Source of the DNA: Bacillota bacterium
GTDB lineage: Bacteria; Bacillota; Bacilli; Paenibacillales; Paenibacillaceae
NCBI GenBank assembly: GCA_023460795.1
Contig: JAEWPC010000011.1
Coordinates: 186,001-250,000, forward strand
Reading direction: 5' to 3'
Length of the DNA stretch: 64,000 nt
Shown in pieces: positions 48,379-57,379 of this stretch. Every line of letters starts with the position of its first letter. Position 1 is the first letter of the stretch. The notes beneath the pieces were generated by a model, which was not told the origin of the DNA, searched no databases, and was given only the letters and a program-made list of their open reading frames with translations. The position numbers were made by a program, and so were the translations under genes.

Positions 48379-50127
48379 TTAGCTCGCTTTGCTTCGCGGC
48401 AGCTGCAACGTAATGCGCGTGCCTTGCGGATCGACGTCCCCGAACGTCATGCGCACCTGCGTCTTGAAGTATAGCCGGCAGCGACGAACGACGTTCCACA
48501 GCCCTAAGCTTCCGTTGCCCGGTTCAAGCTCGTGCACCTTAAGAGCTAACGCGTCCTTCTGCTCCGGCGTTATTCCTTTGCCGTTATCCAGCACTTCGAT
48601 AAGTAGCTCGCCTTCCGGGTCGTCCGGAGCCGGGGCAATCCGAATCTTGATGCTGAAAGGCGAGCCGGTACGGATCGAAAACCCGTGCACCATCGCGTTC
48701 TCGACGAGCGGTTGAATGGTAAGCGGCGGAACCTCGGCAAGCTCGACGGCCGGATCGACTTCGAAATCGAAGGCGAGCGTCTCCGGAAACCGGTACTTTT
48801 GAATCGATAAGTAATGATAGATGTGCTCGATCTCTTCTTTGATCGTAATCGTGGACACCTGCGTTCGCGTCGTGTACCGGAAATACCGGACGAGGTGCAG
48901 CGCCATGTTCTGAATAACCTCGTAATCTTTGATCTGCGCAAGCTGATAAACGATGTTGAGCGAGTTCATGAAAAAATGAGGATGGATTTGCGCCTGCAAA
49001 TGCTTGAGCTCCGCGCGCTGCGTCCGAATTTGCTCCTCGTAAATGTCGATTTTCAAATGCTCGATCTGCTGCGCCATCCCGTTGAACGTCTCCTTGAGCG
49101 AGATGAATTCAACGAGCTTATTGTCCGCCATCCGGACGCTGAGGTCGCCGGCGCGGATTTTGCGCATCGCCTTGATGAATTGCTGGATCGGCTTCACGAT
49201 GGAATTTTGCAGGAACAGCAAGTACAGCACGAGCATGACCGCCGCGATCATCGGAATGAGGTACATCAGGTTGCGGAAAAAAGGCAGCCCTTCCAGCAGC
49301 GTCCGTTCCGGCAGCAGAAGCACCAGGTCCATGTCCGCCATACGGGAGCGTTTCGCCACGAGCAAGTACGGCTTATCGAGCTTCACGATATTGTAAGCCG
49401 AATTTCCTCCGCCCAGATATTGGACGAAATCGACCTTCTCGAGCGCATCGCCGATCGAAGCGCCCACCGTGGAAATCGGATTGCCTTCCCCGGACATGAG
49501 CAGCGCTTCTCCTTTGCCGCCTTGACCGAACTGTCCGAGCTTGCGCATCGGCTCCATGAGCCGGTTCAGGTCCACCCATGCTCCGATATAGGAATCGTAA
49601 TTCGTATCGACGATGCGCAATAACGCGAATTCGCCGTTCAAATCAACTAAGCTCCACTTCGGATTGCTGGCTTGCCCGGGGTCCTTCAGCAGCTGCTTCA
49701 GCTTCTCCTGGATGAGCAGCTTGCGGTCGTAGGAGACGGACTGCTGCTGGGCGATGAACAGTTCCTCATATCTCGAGCTGTAAGCGAACAGAATATCGGC
49801 CGCATCGTAGTAGTTCGTGTTGAGGTCGAGCTCGTTCACCGTCTCGGTCGTGGACAAGTAATATTCCCAGCTGTCCTTGTCGTACTGGCTGAGAGAAATC
49901 AAGCTTTGGTCTTGCTCCGCGGATTTATACAGATAGTTCTCGATTTCGCCCAGCACTTGATCCATATCGTTCATGTAGATCGTCAGCATGTTCCGGTTGG
50001 ACTGCGCCACCTGGGAGTGCACGACGCGGGTCGCGTACAGGTTGTTCCACAGCAGCACGACGACGAGAGGAACGGTCACAAGCCCGAAGCCGAGAATCAA
50101 TTTGGAGCGCATGCTTGCTTGCCTCAT
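48379..50127 (-). CDS. Sensor histidine kinase, YesM family, first copy
   Basis: A 582-residue membrane kinase with two TM helices (about 11-30 and 288-308) flanking a dCache-like extracellular domain, then HAMP (SIVKPIQQFIKAMRKIRAGDLSVR), the His_kinase domain with His in QIHPHFFMNSLNIVYQL near 383, and HATPase with N-box PLVENAMVHGF and G-boxes DNGKGI and GSLGLWNV. It is directly downstream of a solute-binding protein gene (21 bases), an arrangement in which the binding protein may present ligand to the kinase. Confidence 0.94.
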   Translation of the reverse strand: MRQASMRSKLILGFGLVTVPLVVVLLWNNLYATRVVHSQVAQSNRNMLTIYMNDMDQVLGEIENYLYKSAEQDQSLISLSQYDKDSWEYYLSTTETVNELDLNTNYYDAADILFAYSSRYEELFIAQQQSVSYDRKLLIQEKLKQLLKDPGQASNPKWSLVDLNGEFALLRIVDTNYDSYIGAWVDLNRLMEPMRKLGQFGQGGKGEALLMSGEGNPISTVGASIGDALEKVDFVQYLGGGNSAYNIVKLDKPYLLVAKRSRMADMDLVLLLPERTLLEGLPFFRNLMYLIPMIAAVMLVLYLLFLQNSIVKPIQQFIKAMRKIRAGDLSVRMADNKLVEFISLKETFNGMAQQIEHLKIDIYEEQIRTQRAELKHLQAQIHPHFFMNSLNIVYQLAQIKDYEVIQNMALHLVRYFRYTTRTQVSTITIKEEIEHIYHYLSIQKYRFPETLAFDFEVDPAVELAEVPPLTIQPLVENAMVHGFSIRTGSPFSIKIRIAPAPDDPEGELLIEVLDNGKGITPEQKDALALKVHELEPGNGSLGLWNVVRRCRLYFKTQVRMTFGDVDPQGTRITLQLPRSKAS

Positions 50128-50148
50128 TCGGTTCGCCTCCTCCCGCCG

Positions 50149-51738
50149 CTAGGAGCGGTTCGCTTGCTCCGCCAGCCAGGCGTTAAGCTGCCGCTGCTTC
50201 TCCGCGATGACTTTGTCCGCTCCGGCCGCTTTCAATTTCTCCAAGTACATCGGAATAATTTTATCCGGATCCTGTGCTCCCGTGTTAAGTGCCGGCATGA
50301 ATTGTTTCTCTACGAGGATGCTCGCCGCGATTTCCGTCTTCACCTTCTCCGGGTTGAACACGAAGCCCAGCGCCTTCGATTTGTCCGCTTGATCGTTGAA
50401 CGCGCGATATTGGTCCCACAGGTTCGGATTCTCGTTCGCCCATAGGTAGGAATTCAACTGGTTGCCGAACATCCAAGGCTGGTTCAGGTTGTAGCCCACC
50501 GTCTTCGCGTCGATGCCGTCGGGATAGTCGATCACGTTGTCGCCCTTCATCACGTAGTGGACGCCTTCAACCCCCCAATCCAGCAGGTTCAGCAAATAGG
50601 GATCGGTATACAGGAGGTTGAGCAGCATCATCGCCTTCTCCGGATGCTTGGCGTTCTTCGTGATGGCGAACATGGCGCTAGTCGTGTCGGCCGTCGTCGT
50701 ATACGGCTTCATCAGCTCCACGCTGACCATCGGATACCCCGTATCCCGCGACGCTTGAATCTCGAAACCCGGCTTGAGAGATTCGGCATAGGCGAACGCC
50801 TTGCCGGCCTTCACCGCGTCGTATTCGTTGTCCTTCGTCGTCGTGGCGTCCGCGTTCAAGTAGCCCGCGCGGTTCCATTCGTACAGCGTCTTGACGGTCT
50901 GCCTGAACTCCGGCGTTTCCGCCATATTCACGACCTGCGTAGAGGGGCCTTCGCGGTAGAGGACGCCCGGGCCTTCGCCGAGCATATCGAACATGCCGTA
51001 CTGCATCATGAACGTGAGCGGACTACGGTCGGCCCTTGCCTGCAGCGGCGCGATATCCGGTTGCCGTTGTTTAACTCTCTCGAAAATAGGGCCGAAGTCG
51101 CTCAGTTGGCGCACTTGCGAAAGATCGATGTTCAAGCTGTCCACGAGATCCTTGCGGACGACCAGGCCTTTGCTCGACGCGAACTCCTTGTTCGTCACGA
51201 TGCCGTAGATGCTGCCTTCCACCTTGCTCGCTTGCAGGATGGATGGATCGAGAATGTCGCGAATTCCTTTGCCGTATTGCTCTAGCAATGGATCGAGCGG
51301 CAAGTAGCGGCCTTTGGCCACTTCGTCGCCGAACCGCATCCAGCCCGCGGTGAACAGAATGTCGATCTGCTCCCCGGACGCGAACATGAGTCCCGTCTTA
51401 TCCCACCAGGAGCCTAAATCTATCGTTCGAATATCTACCGTCGCGTTGATCTTCTTCAGAAGATAGCGATTGATTTGTTGTTCTACGAGACCCAGATCCC
51501 TCGGAACGTTGCCCGCCGGGAACACCATCACGAGCTGGTCGGCGTCTGCCGGCGTTACGACCGGTTCGGCGGCTTCCGCCGACGGCGACGCGCCAGGCTC
51601 GGAGCTCGCAGCGGCGTTACCTTGTTCCGGCGAATCCGATTCGAACAAGCCCGCGGAGTATGAAACTCCGACTAGGGCGGCAATGACGATGCCAGTCAGT
51701 ATGACTGTAACCGCTTTCCGTTTCGACTTGATGACCAT
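50149..51738 (-). CDS. ABC transporter solute-binding protein without a lipobox (second copy)
   Basis: A 529-residue extracytoplasmic binding protein of the LipO type; the C-terminal half includes DGIDAKTVGYNLNQPWMFGNQLNSYLW, shown in parts GIDAKTVGYN and QPWMFGNQLNSYLW, which belongs to the DUF3502 domain. The N-terminus is a hydrophobic segment (TVILTGIVIAALVGVSYSAG) without cysteine; no Cys was seen in the whole protein, so it cannot be a lipoprotein and is either an uncleaved membrane anchor or released. It precedes the YesM/YesN pair in the same unit and follows a terminator after the permease gene. It may act as a ligand-presenting sensor subunit rather than for uptake. Confidence 0.85.
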   Translation of the reverse strand: MVIKSKRKAVTVILTGIVIAALVGVSYSAGLFESDSPEQGNAAASSEPGASPSAEAAEPVVTPADADQLVMVFPAGNVPRDLGLVEQQINRYLLKKINATVDIRTIDLGSWWDKTGLMFASGEQIDILFTAGWMRFGDEVAKGRYLPLDPLLEQYGKGIRDILDPSILQASKVEGSIYGIVTNKEFASSKGLVVRKDLVDSLNIDLSQVRQLSDFGPIFERVKQRQPDIAPLQARADRSPLTFMMQYGMFDMLGEGPGVLYREGPSTQVVNMAETPEFRQTVKTLYEWNRAGYLNADATTTKDNEYDAVKAGKAFAYAESLKPGFEIQASRDTGYPMVSVELMKPYTTTADTTSAMFAITKNAKHPEKAMMLLNLLYTDPYLLNLLDWGVEGVHYVMKGDNVIDYPDGIDAKTVGYNLNQPWMFGNQLNSYLWANENPNLWDQYRAFNDQADKSKALGFVFNPEKVKTEIAASILVEKQFMPALNTGAQDPDKIIPMYLEKLKAAGADKVIAEKQRQLNAWLAEQANRS

Positions 51739-51857
51739 GCGATCCGTCCTCCTGAGGGGATGTTCGATTCCTAATCATACAACGAATCTACCCTATCGAC
51801 TACTTGGATTGTCACCCGAAATGCAAAAATGGTGACCTCCTACGCTGCCGACACGCC

Positions 51858-51891
51858 AAAACGGCAATGCGGAGACGTTCCCGCATTGCCG
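51858..51891 (-). terminator. Rho-independent terminator after the permease genes
   Basis: An 11-bp perfect stem CGGCAATGCGG/CCGCATTGCCG followed on the minus strand by TTTTG. It separates the transporter genes from the second binding protein/YesMN unit. Confidence 0.85.
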
Positions 51892-51905
51892 CATGCCGTA
51901 TGTGG

Positions 51906-52790
51906 CTATTCCTTCACGCTGCCCATGACGATCCCGCTCATGAAGTAACCCTGCAAGAACGGATACACGCACAGGATCGGCAAGCTGCCGAGGAAGATTT
52001 GCGCCGCTTTGACCGTTCGGTCCGACACCTTGCCGAGCAAGGAGACGTCCTGGGCGGCTATCTCGCTGAAATTCTTCTGTACGATGACCGTCTGAAGGTA
52101 GCTCTGAAGCGGGTAATCATCGATATGCTTCATATAGATCAAGCCGTAAAACCATTCGTTCCAATGGTAGACGATCGCGAAGAGCGCAACCGTGGCCAGC
52201 ACGGGCTTCGACACCGGAACGACGATCGACCATAGCGTCCTCCAATGTCCCGCGCCGTCGATGTAAGAGGCATCGAGCAATTCCTTCGGAATGCCCCGGA
52301 AGAAGTTAAGCATCAGAATGACGTTAAACACGTTGACCGCGGACGGAATCACGAGCGCCAGCAGCGAACCGGCCAACCCCGTCTCCTGTACGACGAGATA
52401 CGTCGGAATTAAGCCCCCGTTGAACAGCATCGTGAACACGAATATCCATACATAGAACGTTCTCCAGCGGAAATCCGGAGCTTCTTTGGCCAGCGGGTAA
52501 GCTAGCATGACGCCCAGGAGCATATTGATCCCGACGCCTAACGCTACCCTTTGCAGCGATACGAAGAGCGATCTCATGAACGCCGGTTCGTTCGCGACGA
52601 ACGAATACGATTTGGTCGTGAAATCGACAGGCCATAAGCCGACTTGTCCGGCCGTCGCGGCCGTGCTCGAGCTGAACGAGACGGCCAACACGTGAACGAG
52701 CGGGAATACGCACAGGATCGCGAGCGCGGCCAGAAACAAATAGTTGCCGCCTATGAAAAGCCGCCTAAGAGCGGACGGATGTTCAACCAT
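51906..52790 (-). CDS. ABC sugar transporter permease (YtcP/AraQ type)
   Basis: A 294-residue membrane permease with six TM segments. The EAA-type loop for ATPase contact is DASYIDGAGHWRTLWSIVVPVSKPVLATVALF near residue 200, in short parts YIDGAGHWRTLW and IVVPVSKPV. The YtcP-like N-terminus is VFPLVHVLAVSFSSS. GGAGG precedes the ATG. It is 25 bases downstream of the LplB-type permease gene. Together they form the membrane channel of a CUT1 importer; no ATP-binding subunit gene is present, so a shared MsmX-type ATPase encoded elsewhere is expected. Confidence 0.93.
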   Translation of the reverse strand: MVEHPSALRRLFIGGNYLFLAALAILCVFPLVHVLAVSFSSSTAATAGQVGLWPVDFTTKSYSFVANEPAFMRSLFVSLQRVALGVGINMLLGVMLAYPLAKEAPDFRWRTFYVWIFVFTMLFNGGLIPTYLVVQETGLAGSLLALVIPSAVNVFNVILMLNFFRGIPKELLDASYIDGAGHWRTLWSIVVPVSKPVLATVALFAIVYHWNEWFYGLIYMKHIDDYPLQSYLQTVIVQKNFSEIAAQDVSLLGKVSDRTVKAAQIFLGSLPILCVYPFLQGYFMSGIVMGSVKE

Positions 52791-52815
52791 GGCCAATCCT
52801 CCTCGTCTGCCGTAG

Positions 52816-53715
52816 CTAGAAAATGCGATAGTTGGCGAACCGGTACGCAAGCACGTAGGAAATGACGATAAGCACGAATCCGACGATCGATTTCAGCAAG
52901 CCGACCGCCGTGGCGAGGCCGAATTGGAAATCGAGCAGGCCGAGCCTGTACACGAGCGTATCGATAATGTCTCCGGATTCGTATACGACCGGGCTGTACA
53001 AGTTGAATACTTGATCGAAGCCCGCGTTCACGACTTGGCCCAGGCTAAGCGTCGCCAGCAGGATAACGATCGGTAGGATACCGGGCAGCGTAATGTGCCA
53101 AGTTTGCTTGAACCGTCCCGCTCCGTCCACGACGGCCGCCTCGTATAAGGCCGGGCTGATCGCGGTAAGCGCCGCGAGGTAGACGATCGTATGGAAGCCG
53201 AATTCCTTCCACACGTCCGAGAAGACGAGCACGAACGGAAACCAGTCGTTGTTCGCCAGGAAGAATATCCTTTCGAAGCCGAGCCAAGCGATGAATTGAT
53301 TGACGATGCCTTCCGAAGGAGAGAGCAAGTCGATCATGATGCCGCCCAAGATGACCCAGGACAGAAAATACGGCAAATAAATCATCGTCTGCACCGCGCG
53401 CTTGAACACGGCCTTACGGACCTCGTTAAGCAGCAGCGCCGTGACGATCGGAGCGAGTTGTCCGACCACGATCTTCATGACCGAAATCGATAGCGTGTTC
53501 CAGACAACCCGGCCGATATTCGGATAATGGAACAAATAGTCGAAGTTGTCCCACCCGATCCACTCGGATTTCCAGATGCCCAGCGCGAGATTGTATTTCT
53601 GAAATGCGATGGCAAAGCCGAACATCGGGCCGTAGCTGTAGACGAGCACGACGAGAAGCCCGGGCCATATCATCAAATGCAGCGGCCATTCTTTTTTCCA
53701 TGCCGATGTCTTCAT
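52816..53715 (-). CDS. ABC sugar transporter permease (LplB type)
   Basis: A 299-residue permease with six TM segments. LplB hallmarks are SYGPMFGFAIAFQKYNLALGIWKSEWIGWDNF (in parts PMFGFAIAFQKYN and SEWIGWDNF) and the EAA loop AAVVDGAGRFKQTWHITLPGILP. The start MKTSAWKKEW has GGGAGG ten bases upstream; the longer form overlaps the binding protein and is not supported. It is preceded by a hairpin after the binding protein gene, a frequent device that lets the binding protein be made in excess. Confidence 0.93.
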   Translation of the reverse strand: MKTSAWKKEWPLHLMIWPGLLVVLVYSYGPMFGFAIAFQKYNLALGIWKSEWIGWDNFDYLFHYPNIGRVVWNTLSISVMKIVVGQLAPIVTALLLNEVRKAVFKRAVQTMIYLPYFLSWVILGGIMIDLLSPSEGIVNQFIAWLGFERIFFLANNDWFPFVLVFSDVWKEFGFHTIVYLAALTAISPALYEAAVVDGAGRFKQTWHITLPGILPIVILLATLSLGQVVNAGFDQVFNLYSPVVYESGDIIDTLVYRLGLLDFQFGLATAVGLLKSIVGFVLIVISYVLAYRFANYRIF

Positions 53716-53748
53716 CGTTCCGGCCCCTCCCTGCCCCCGAAAGATCAA

Positions 53749-53775
53749 CCGGGGAAGGAACCTTCCCTTCCCCGG
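53749..53775 (-). promoter_or_regulatory. Intercistronic hairpin after the binding protein gene
   Basis: Perfect 10-bp inverted repeat CCGGGGAAGG/CCTTCCCCGG between the lipoprotein gene and the LplB-type permease. No T tract follows. It may protect the upstream mRNA and favour binding protein over permease. Confidence 0.6.
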
Positions 53776-53786
53776 CCGGCTTGCCT

Positions 53787-55520
53787 TTATTTGGTCGCGA
53801 GCCAATCGTTGACTTCTTTCGTAATTTGATCTCCGCCCAGCTTCTTCCAGTCGCCCACGAACTTATCGAATTCGTCGACCGACGCGGCGCCCATGATGAT
53901 TTTCGTAATGATTTCGTGCTCGAGTTCCTTAAGCGTCGACCCGCGTTCGACCATCGTCGGCGTCGGCGAACCGGTAAATCCGTTGGAAATAATCAAGCCG
54001 GAGGACATGTAGTTTTTGATGATCGAATATGCCCCGTTTTCTCCGAAGATCGGCACCAGGAACCAGCTATCCCCGATTTCGCCCTGGCTGATCTTGGTCA
54101 TCCGGTCGAAATAATCTTTGTACTCGGCTTTCAGCCCGCTCGAGTCCCCGGATTTAAGCGCCGCCGTCACTTGCTCGTAAGCGACGATATTGTTGTCGAT
54201 CTTGTTGCCTCTCATCGCGGCGTAGCTGAATACCTCGATCTTCTTATCGCCTTCCGTGACCGTATGGAACACGTCTGGCTTCGCGTTGTCGCCGTAGATG
54301 TTGTCGAAGTACACATTGAGCATTTTGATCACCGCTTCCGGATGCTCGTAGCCTTTTTTCACGACGTAGAATTGCTCCGGCGTTGGCGCCGTCAAGTAAG
54401 GCTTCGCCGGCGAACCGTCCTTCGATACGAGCGGGAACGGCTGCCAATCCGCGTTGATGGCGTTTTTGTTCATGTCGTTCAGCGGCCAGGACCCGTTCCA
54501 GAACTGGCCGAAGTACAGGCCGATCTTGCCGGAAGTAACCGTCTCCGCCACTTTGCCGCCGTCCTTGACGGCGAACTCCGGATCGATTTGCCCGCTTTTG
54601 AACATCGTCTGCAGCGCTGCGAGCGCCTCCTTCATCTGAGGCTGAATGCCCGCGTATTCCAGCTTGCCGCCCTTGTCCAGCCACATCGTCATGCTCGTGC
54701 TGAACGGATAAGCGCCGTATCCGGCGAAGAACCCTTCCACGCCGGCGAAGCCGTCGTAGATATTCTTGTTGAACGCAATGCCGAACGTGTCCTTCTTGCC
54801 GTTCTTGTCCGGGTCTTGTTCGGTGAACGCTTTGGATATCGCCAGCACGTCGTCCATCGTCTTCGGAGGCTCGAGCCCGACGTTGCGCAGCCAGTCCGTG
54901 CGTACCCAGACCATCTGAACGCCTTCTACGCCGCCGCCCTTCGTCGTGTTTGGGATGCCCATCAGCTTGCCGTCGAACGTCGCGGCATCGAGCGCGACTC
55001 TATTGTTGATCTCCAGGTTTTCCTTGACGAGCTGGCTTGCGTACTTGTCGTATACCGCCGTCATGTCTTCGACCGAGCCGGCTTCGACGAGCATCTGCAG
55101 CTCGCGGGGCGTAACCGAGATCAAATCCGGAAGAGAGCCGCTGGCGATCGACACGCTCATCTTCTGGTCGCGCACTTCCGGCGTGTCGCTCGTTACCCAG
55201 TCGTACTTCAGGTTAATGCCCAGTTGGTCTTTGTAAAGACGCGTCCATACGCTGTTCTCGATGCTGTCGCCTTGCGGGAATTCCGCTCCGTCGCGAATGA
55301 ACGCGGCTGTCGTCAGCTCGATCGGCGTTTCGTATCTCGCCATCGGATCGAACGCCGGGCTTGCCGATTCGGTCGCGGCTCCGGCCGAGCTGGCCGGACT
55401 GGCGCTTGCCGGCGGGGAAGACGAAGCGTTGTTGCCGTTATTGCCATTGTCGCTGCATGCAGCCGTCAATAAGAGCATGGCGCCCATCCCTAACGCGAGC
55501 AAAGATTGGGTCTTTCGCAT
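53787..55520 (-). CDS. ABC transporter solute-binding lipoprotein (LipO type)
   Basis: A 577-residue binding protein with a lipoprotein signal (lipobox LTAAC, Cys22) followed by an Asn/Ser/Pro/Ala linker. The mature part follows the LipO/YtcQ pattern: WVTSDTPEVRDQKMSVSIASGSLPDLI, shown in parts QKMSVSIASGSLPDL, then GIPNTTKGGGVEGVQMVWVRTDWL and ALKSGDSSGLKAEYKDYFD-type helices. It probably captures an oligosaccharide for the two downstream permeases. GGAGG precedes the ATG. A cre-like motif and the gap after YesM2 indicate its own promoter. Confidence 0.94.
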   Translation of the reverse strand: MRKTQSLLALGMGAMLLLTAACSDNGNNGNNASSSPPASASPASSAGAATESASPAFDPMARYETPIELTTAAFIRDGAEFPQGDSIENSVWTRLYKDQLGINLKYDWVTSDTPEVRDQKMSVSIASGSLPDLISVTPRELQMLVEAGSVEDMTAVYDKYASQLVKENLEINNRVALDAATFDGKLMGIPNTTKGGGVEGVQMVWVRTDWLRNVGLEPPKTMDDVLAISKAFTEQDPDKNGKKDTFGIAFNKNIYDGFAGVEGFFAGYGAYPFSTSMTMWLDKGGKLEYAGIQPQMKEALAALQTMFKSGQIDPEFAVKDGGKVAETVTSGKIGLYFGQFWNGSWPLNDMNKNAINADWQPFPLVSKDGSPAKPYLTAPTPEQFYVVKKGYEHPEAVIKMLNVYFDNIYGDNAKPDVFHTVTEGDKKIEVFSYAAMRGNKIDNNIVAYEQVTAALKSGDSSGLKAEYKDYFDRMTKISQGEIGDSWFLVPIFGENGAYSIIKNYMSSGLIISNGFTGSPTPTMVERGSTLKELEHEIITKIIMGAASVDEFDKFVGDWKKLGGDQITKEVNDWLATK

Positions 55521-55543
55521 ATCTGTAACCCCTCCATCGATTG

Positions 55544-55557
55544 TTTAATCGCTTACA
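55544..55557 (-). promoter_or_regulatory. cre-like site upstream of the binding lipoprotein gene
   Basis: On the minus strand TGTAAGCGATTAAA matches TGWAANCGNTNWCA except for one base (A instead of C at position 13). It lies about 25 bases upstream of the start codon. Confidence 0.5.
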
Positions 55558-55619
55558 ATTTCATTATGGAGAGCGCCGCGCACCGTCGAAAGAAGCACAT
55601 TTTCACTTCTCTTGACCTC

Positions 55620-57368
55620 TCATGACTTGTTTGGGGGAAGCGCGATCATCAGAGTGACGCGCAGTCCGCCTTCCGGCAAATGACCGAACGAGATGCCGCA
55701 CCGATCTCCGCAAGACAGCTTCAGCCTGCGGTGGACGTTGATCAGCCCCGTCGTCTCGACTTCCCCCATCGTCCGTCCCATTTTGCCCCGCAGATCGTCC
55801 AGCTCGGCATCCGTCATACCTTTGCCGTTCTCTTCCACGTGAACGTACAGCATATCTCCGGCAGGCTCGAACGAAATCCGTATGCGTCCGTTCTCTTGAA
55901 CGCTCTCCATCCCGTACTTGTAGGCGTTCTCCAGGACGGGCTGCACGATCAGCTTCGGAACGGGAACGTTCGCGTACGCTTCGGGCAGAAAGTCAAACTC
56001 GACCGCGATCCGGTTCGAGAACCGGATTTGCTGGATTTCCACGTAAGTGCGGGAATGGGCGATTTCGTCGGACAACGGCACGCAATCGTCCGTCGAGTTG
56101 CGCGTGATGTATTGGAAGTAATCGCCGAGATGCTTGCAGATTTGTACGATTTTCTCGGTTTCGTTCATTTTGGCGAGCCGGTACATGACGAAATACGTGT
56201 TGTATAAAAAATGGGGATTGATTTGCGATTGAAGCTGTTTGAGCTCCGAGCTCTGGTTGCGAATCTTCTGCTCGTACACCTGATGGATGAGCACCTTGAG
56301 CTGTTCGACCATCGCGTTGTATTGCCGGTGCAGATAGGAAAACTCGTCCCTGCGTCGCAATGCCGGCATTTTCTCGAGCAGGCCTTTCTCGACTTTGCGG
56401 AGCGAGCTGACGAGCTGGCTCATCGGCTGATGGATCATTCGGTACATCCAGGCGGAGTAGACGAGGATAATCGCGATCGAAGTGATCGCCAGCGCTCTCA
56501 TCCAGTTTTCGTAGGACTGCAGCTTGCCGACCAGCTCGGATTCCGGCACGTAAACCGTCATCGCCAGCCCCGTCTTCGCCGATTGCTCGTAAGCGGTCCA
56601 GTAATCCTCCCCCTCGATCTCCACGACTCGATCCGACGGCGGCTTCGCTGTAGCGGCGATATGGGGCAGCAGCTCGCGTTCCTTCTCTGTCAGGAGACCG
56701 CTGCGGCTCGTCATGATCCAGCCCTCCGCCGCGTTCTGCAGGACGGCGAATCCTTGCCCCATCGGATGCGACAGCGCAAGCGTCTCGCGGATGGCGGCCG
56801 TATTCAATTCGATGCTGGAGACGTAAGACGGCTCTTTGCCGTAATAGATCAAATCAGGAAACGCGGAATCGATGAATAAGCGTCCGTCGCGTTCAACGAC
56901 CGCTTGCCGCCGATCTTTCATCGACGCGATGCGCTCGAACTCCTCTTCGCGCATCACGTCGATCGAATAGGCGCTGTTGATGACCCGGTCGATCGAAGGC
57001 ACGAACAGTACCGCGTTGCGGATCAAGGAGCTCGTGTTCGTCAGCATATAGAGCTGTTGCTGCGTCGCCAGAATGCGCTGCGACAAATCGTATTTCGACA
57101 GCAGCGCTCCCGCCAACTGCAAGCGTTGCACGTCTTTATTCAGCATGAGCTCGCGCTGTACTTTGCGAATGCGTTCGAACTCGGCATCCATGGTATCCAT
57201 GGAGAAGCGGAGCCGTTCTTCCAGCGATCCGGAAAGCTCCTCGCGCACGTTCGCTTTGCCCTTTTCGTTGATCATCAAACCGATGACGAGCAGCGGAAGC
57301 AGAACGATCAGAAACAAGACGACGATTTTCGAAAACAGACTAAACGAGGAACGCGCCGCAGAGCCCAT
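55620..57368 (-). CDS. Sensor histidine kinase, YesM family, second copy
   Basis: A 582-residue kinase with TM helices near 12-32 and 295-315 around a Cache-like extracellular domain, a HAMP region (QPMSQLVSSLRKVEKGLLEKMPALRRRDEFSYL), the phosphorylated His in QINPHFLYNTYFVMYRLAK near 395, N-box PVLENAYKYG and ENGKGM. The ATG chosen has GAGGTGG six bases upstream; a GTG five codons earlier overlaps the regulator stop (GTGA) and is an alternative. It pairs with the upstream YesN-type regulator and stands just before the lipoprotein/permease genes it probably controls. Confidence 0.93.
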   Translation of the reverse strand: MGSAARSSFSLFSKIVVLFLIVLLPLLVIGLMINEKGKANVREELSGSLEERLRFSMDTMDAEFERIRKVQRELMLNKDVQRLQLAGALLSKYDLSQRILATQQQLYMLTNTSSLIRNAVLFVPSIDRVINSAYSIDVMREEEFERIASMKDRRQAVVERDGRLFIDSAFPDLIYYGKEPSYVSSIELNTAAIRETLALSHPMGQGFAVLQNAAEGWIMTSRSGLLTEKERELLPHIAATAKPPSDRVVEIEGEDYWTAYEQSAKTGLAMTVYVPESELVGKLQSYENWMRALAITSIAIILVYSAWMYRMIHQPMSQLVSSLRKVEKGLLEKMPALRRRDEFSYLHRQYNAMVEQLKVLIHQVYEQKIRNQSSELKQLQSQINPHFLYNTYFVMYRLAKMNETEKIVQICKHLGDYFQYITRNSTDDCVPLSDEIAHSRTYVEIQQIRFSNRIAVEFDFLPEAYANVPVPKLIVQPVLENAYKYGMESVQENGRIRISFEPAGDMLYVHVEENGKGMTDAELDDLRGKMGRTMGEVETTGLINVHRRLKLSCGDRCGISFGHLPEGGLRVTLMIALPPNKS

Positions 57369-57379
57369 GCTATCCCACC

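Noticed and set aside
53604..55472. A 622-codon plus-strand frame opposite the binding lipoprotein gene
   Set aside because: Arg/His-rich antisense shadow; the minus-strand gene has lipobox, ribosome site and family motifs.
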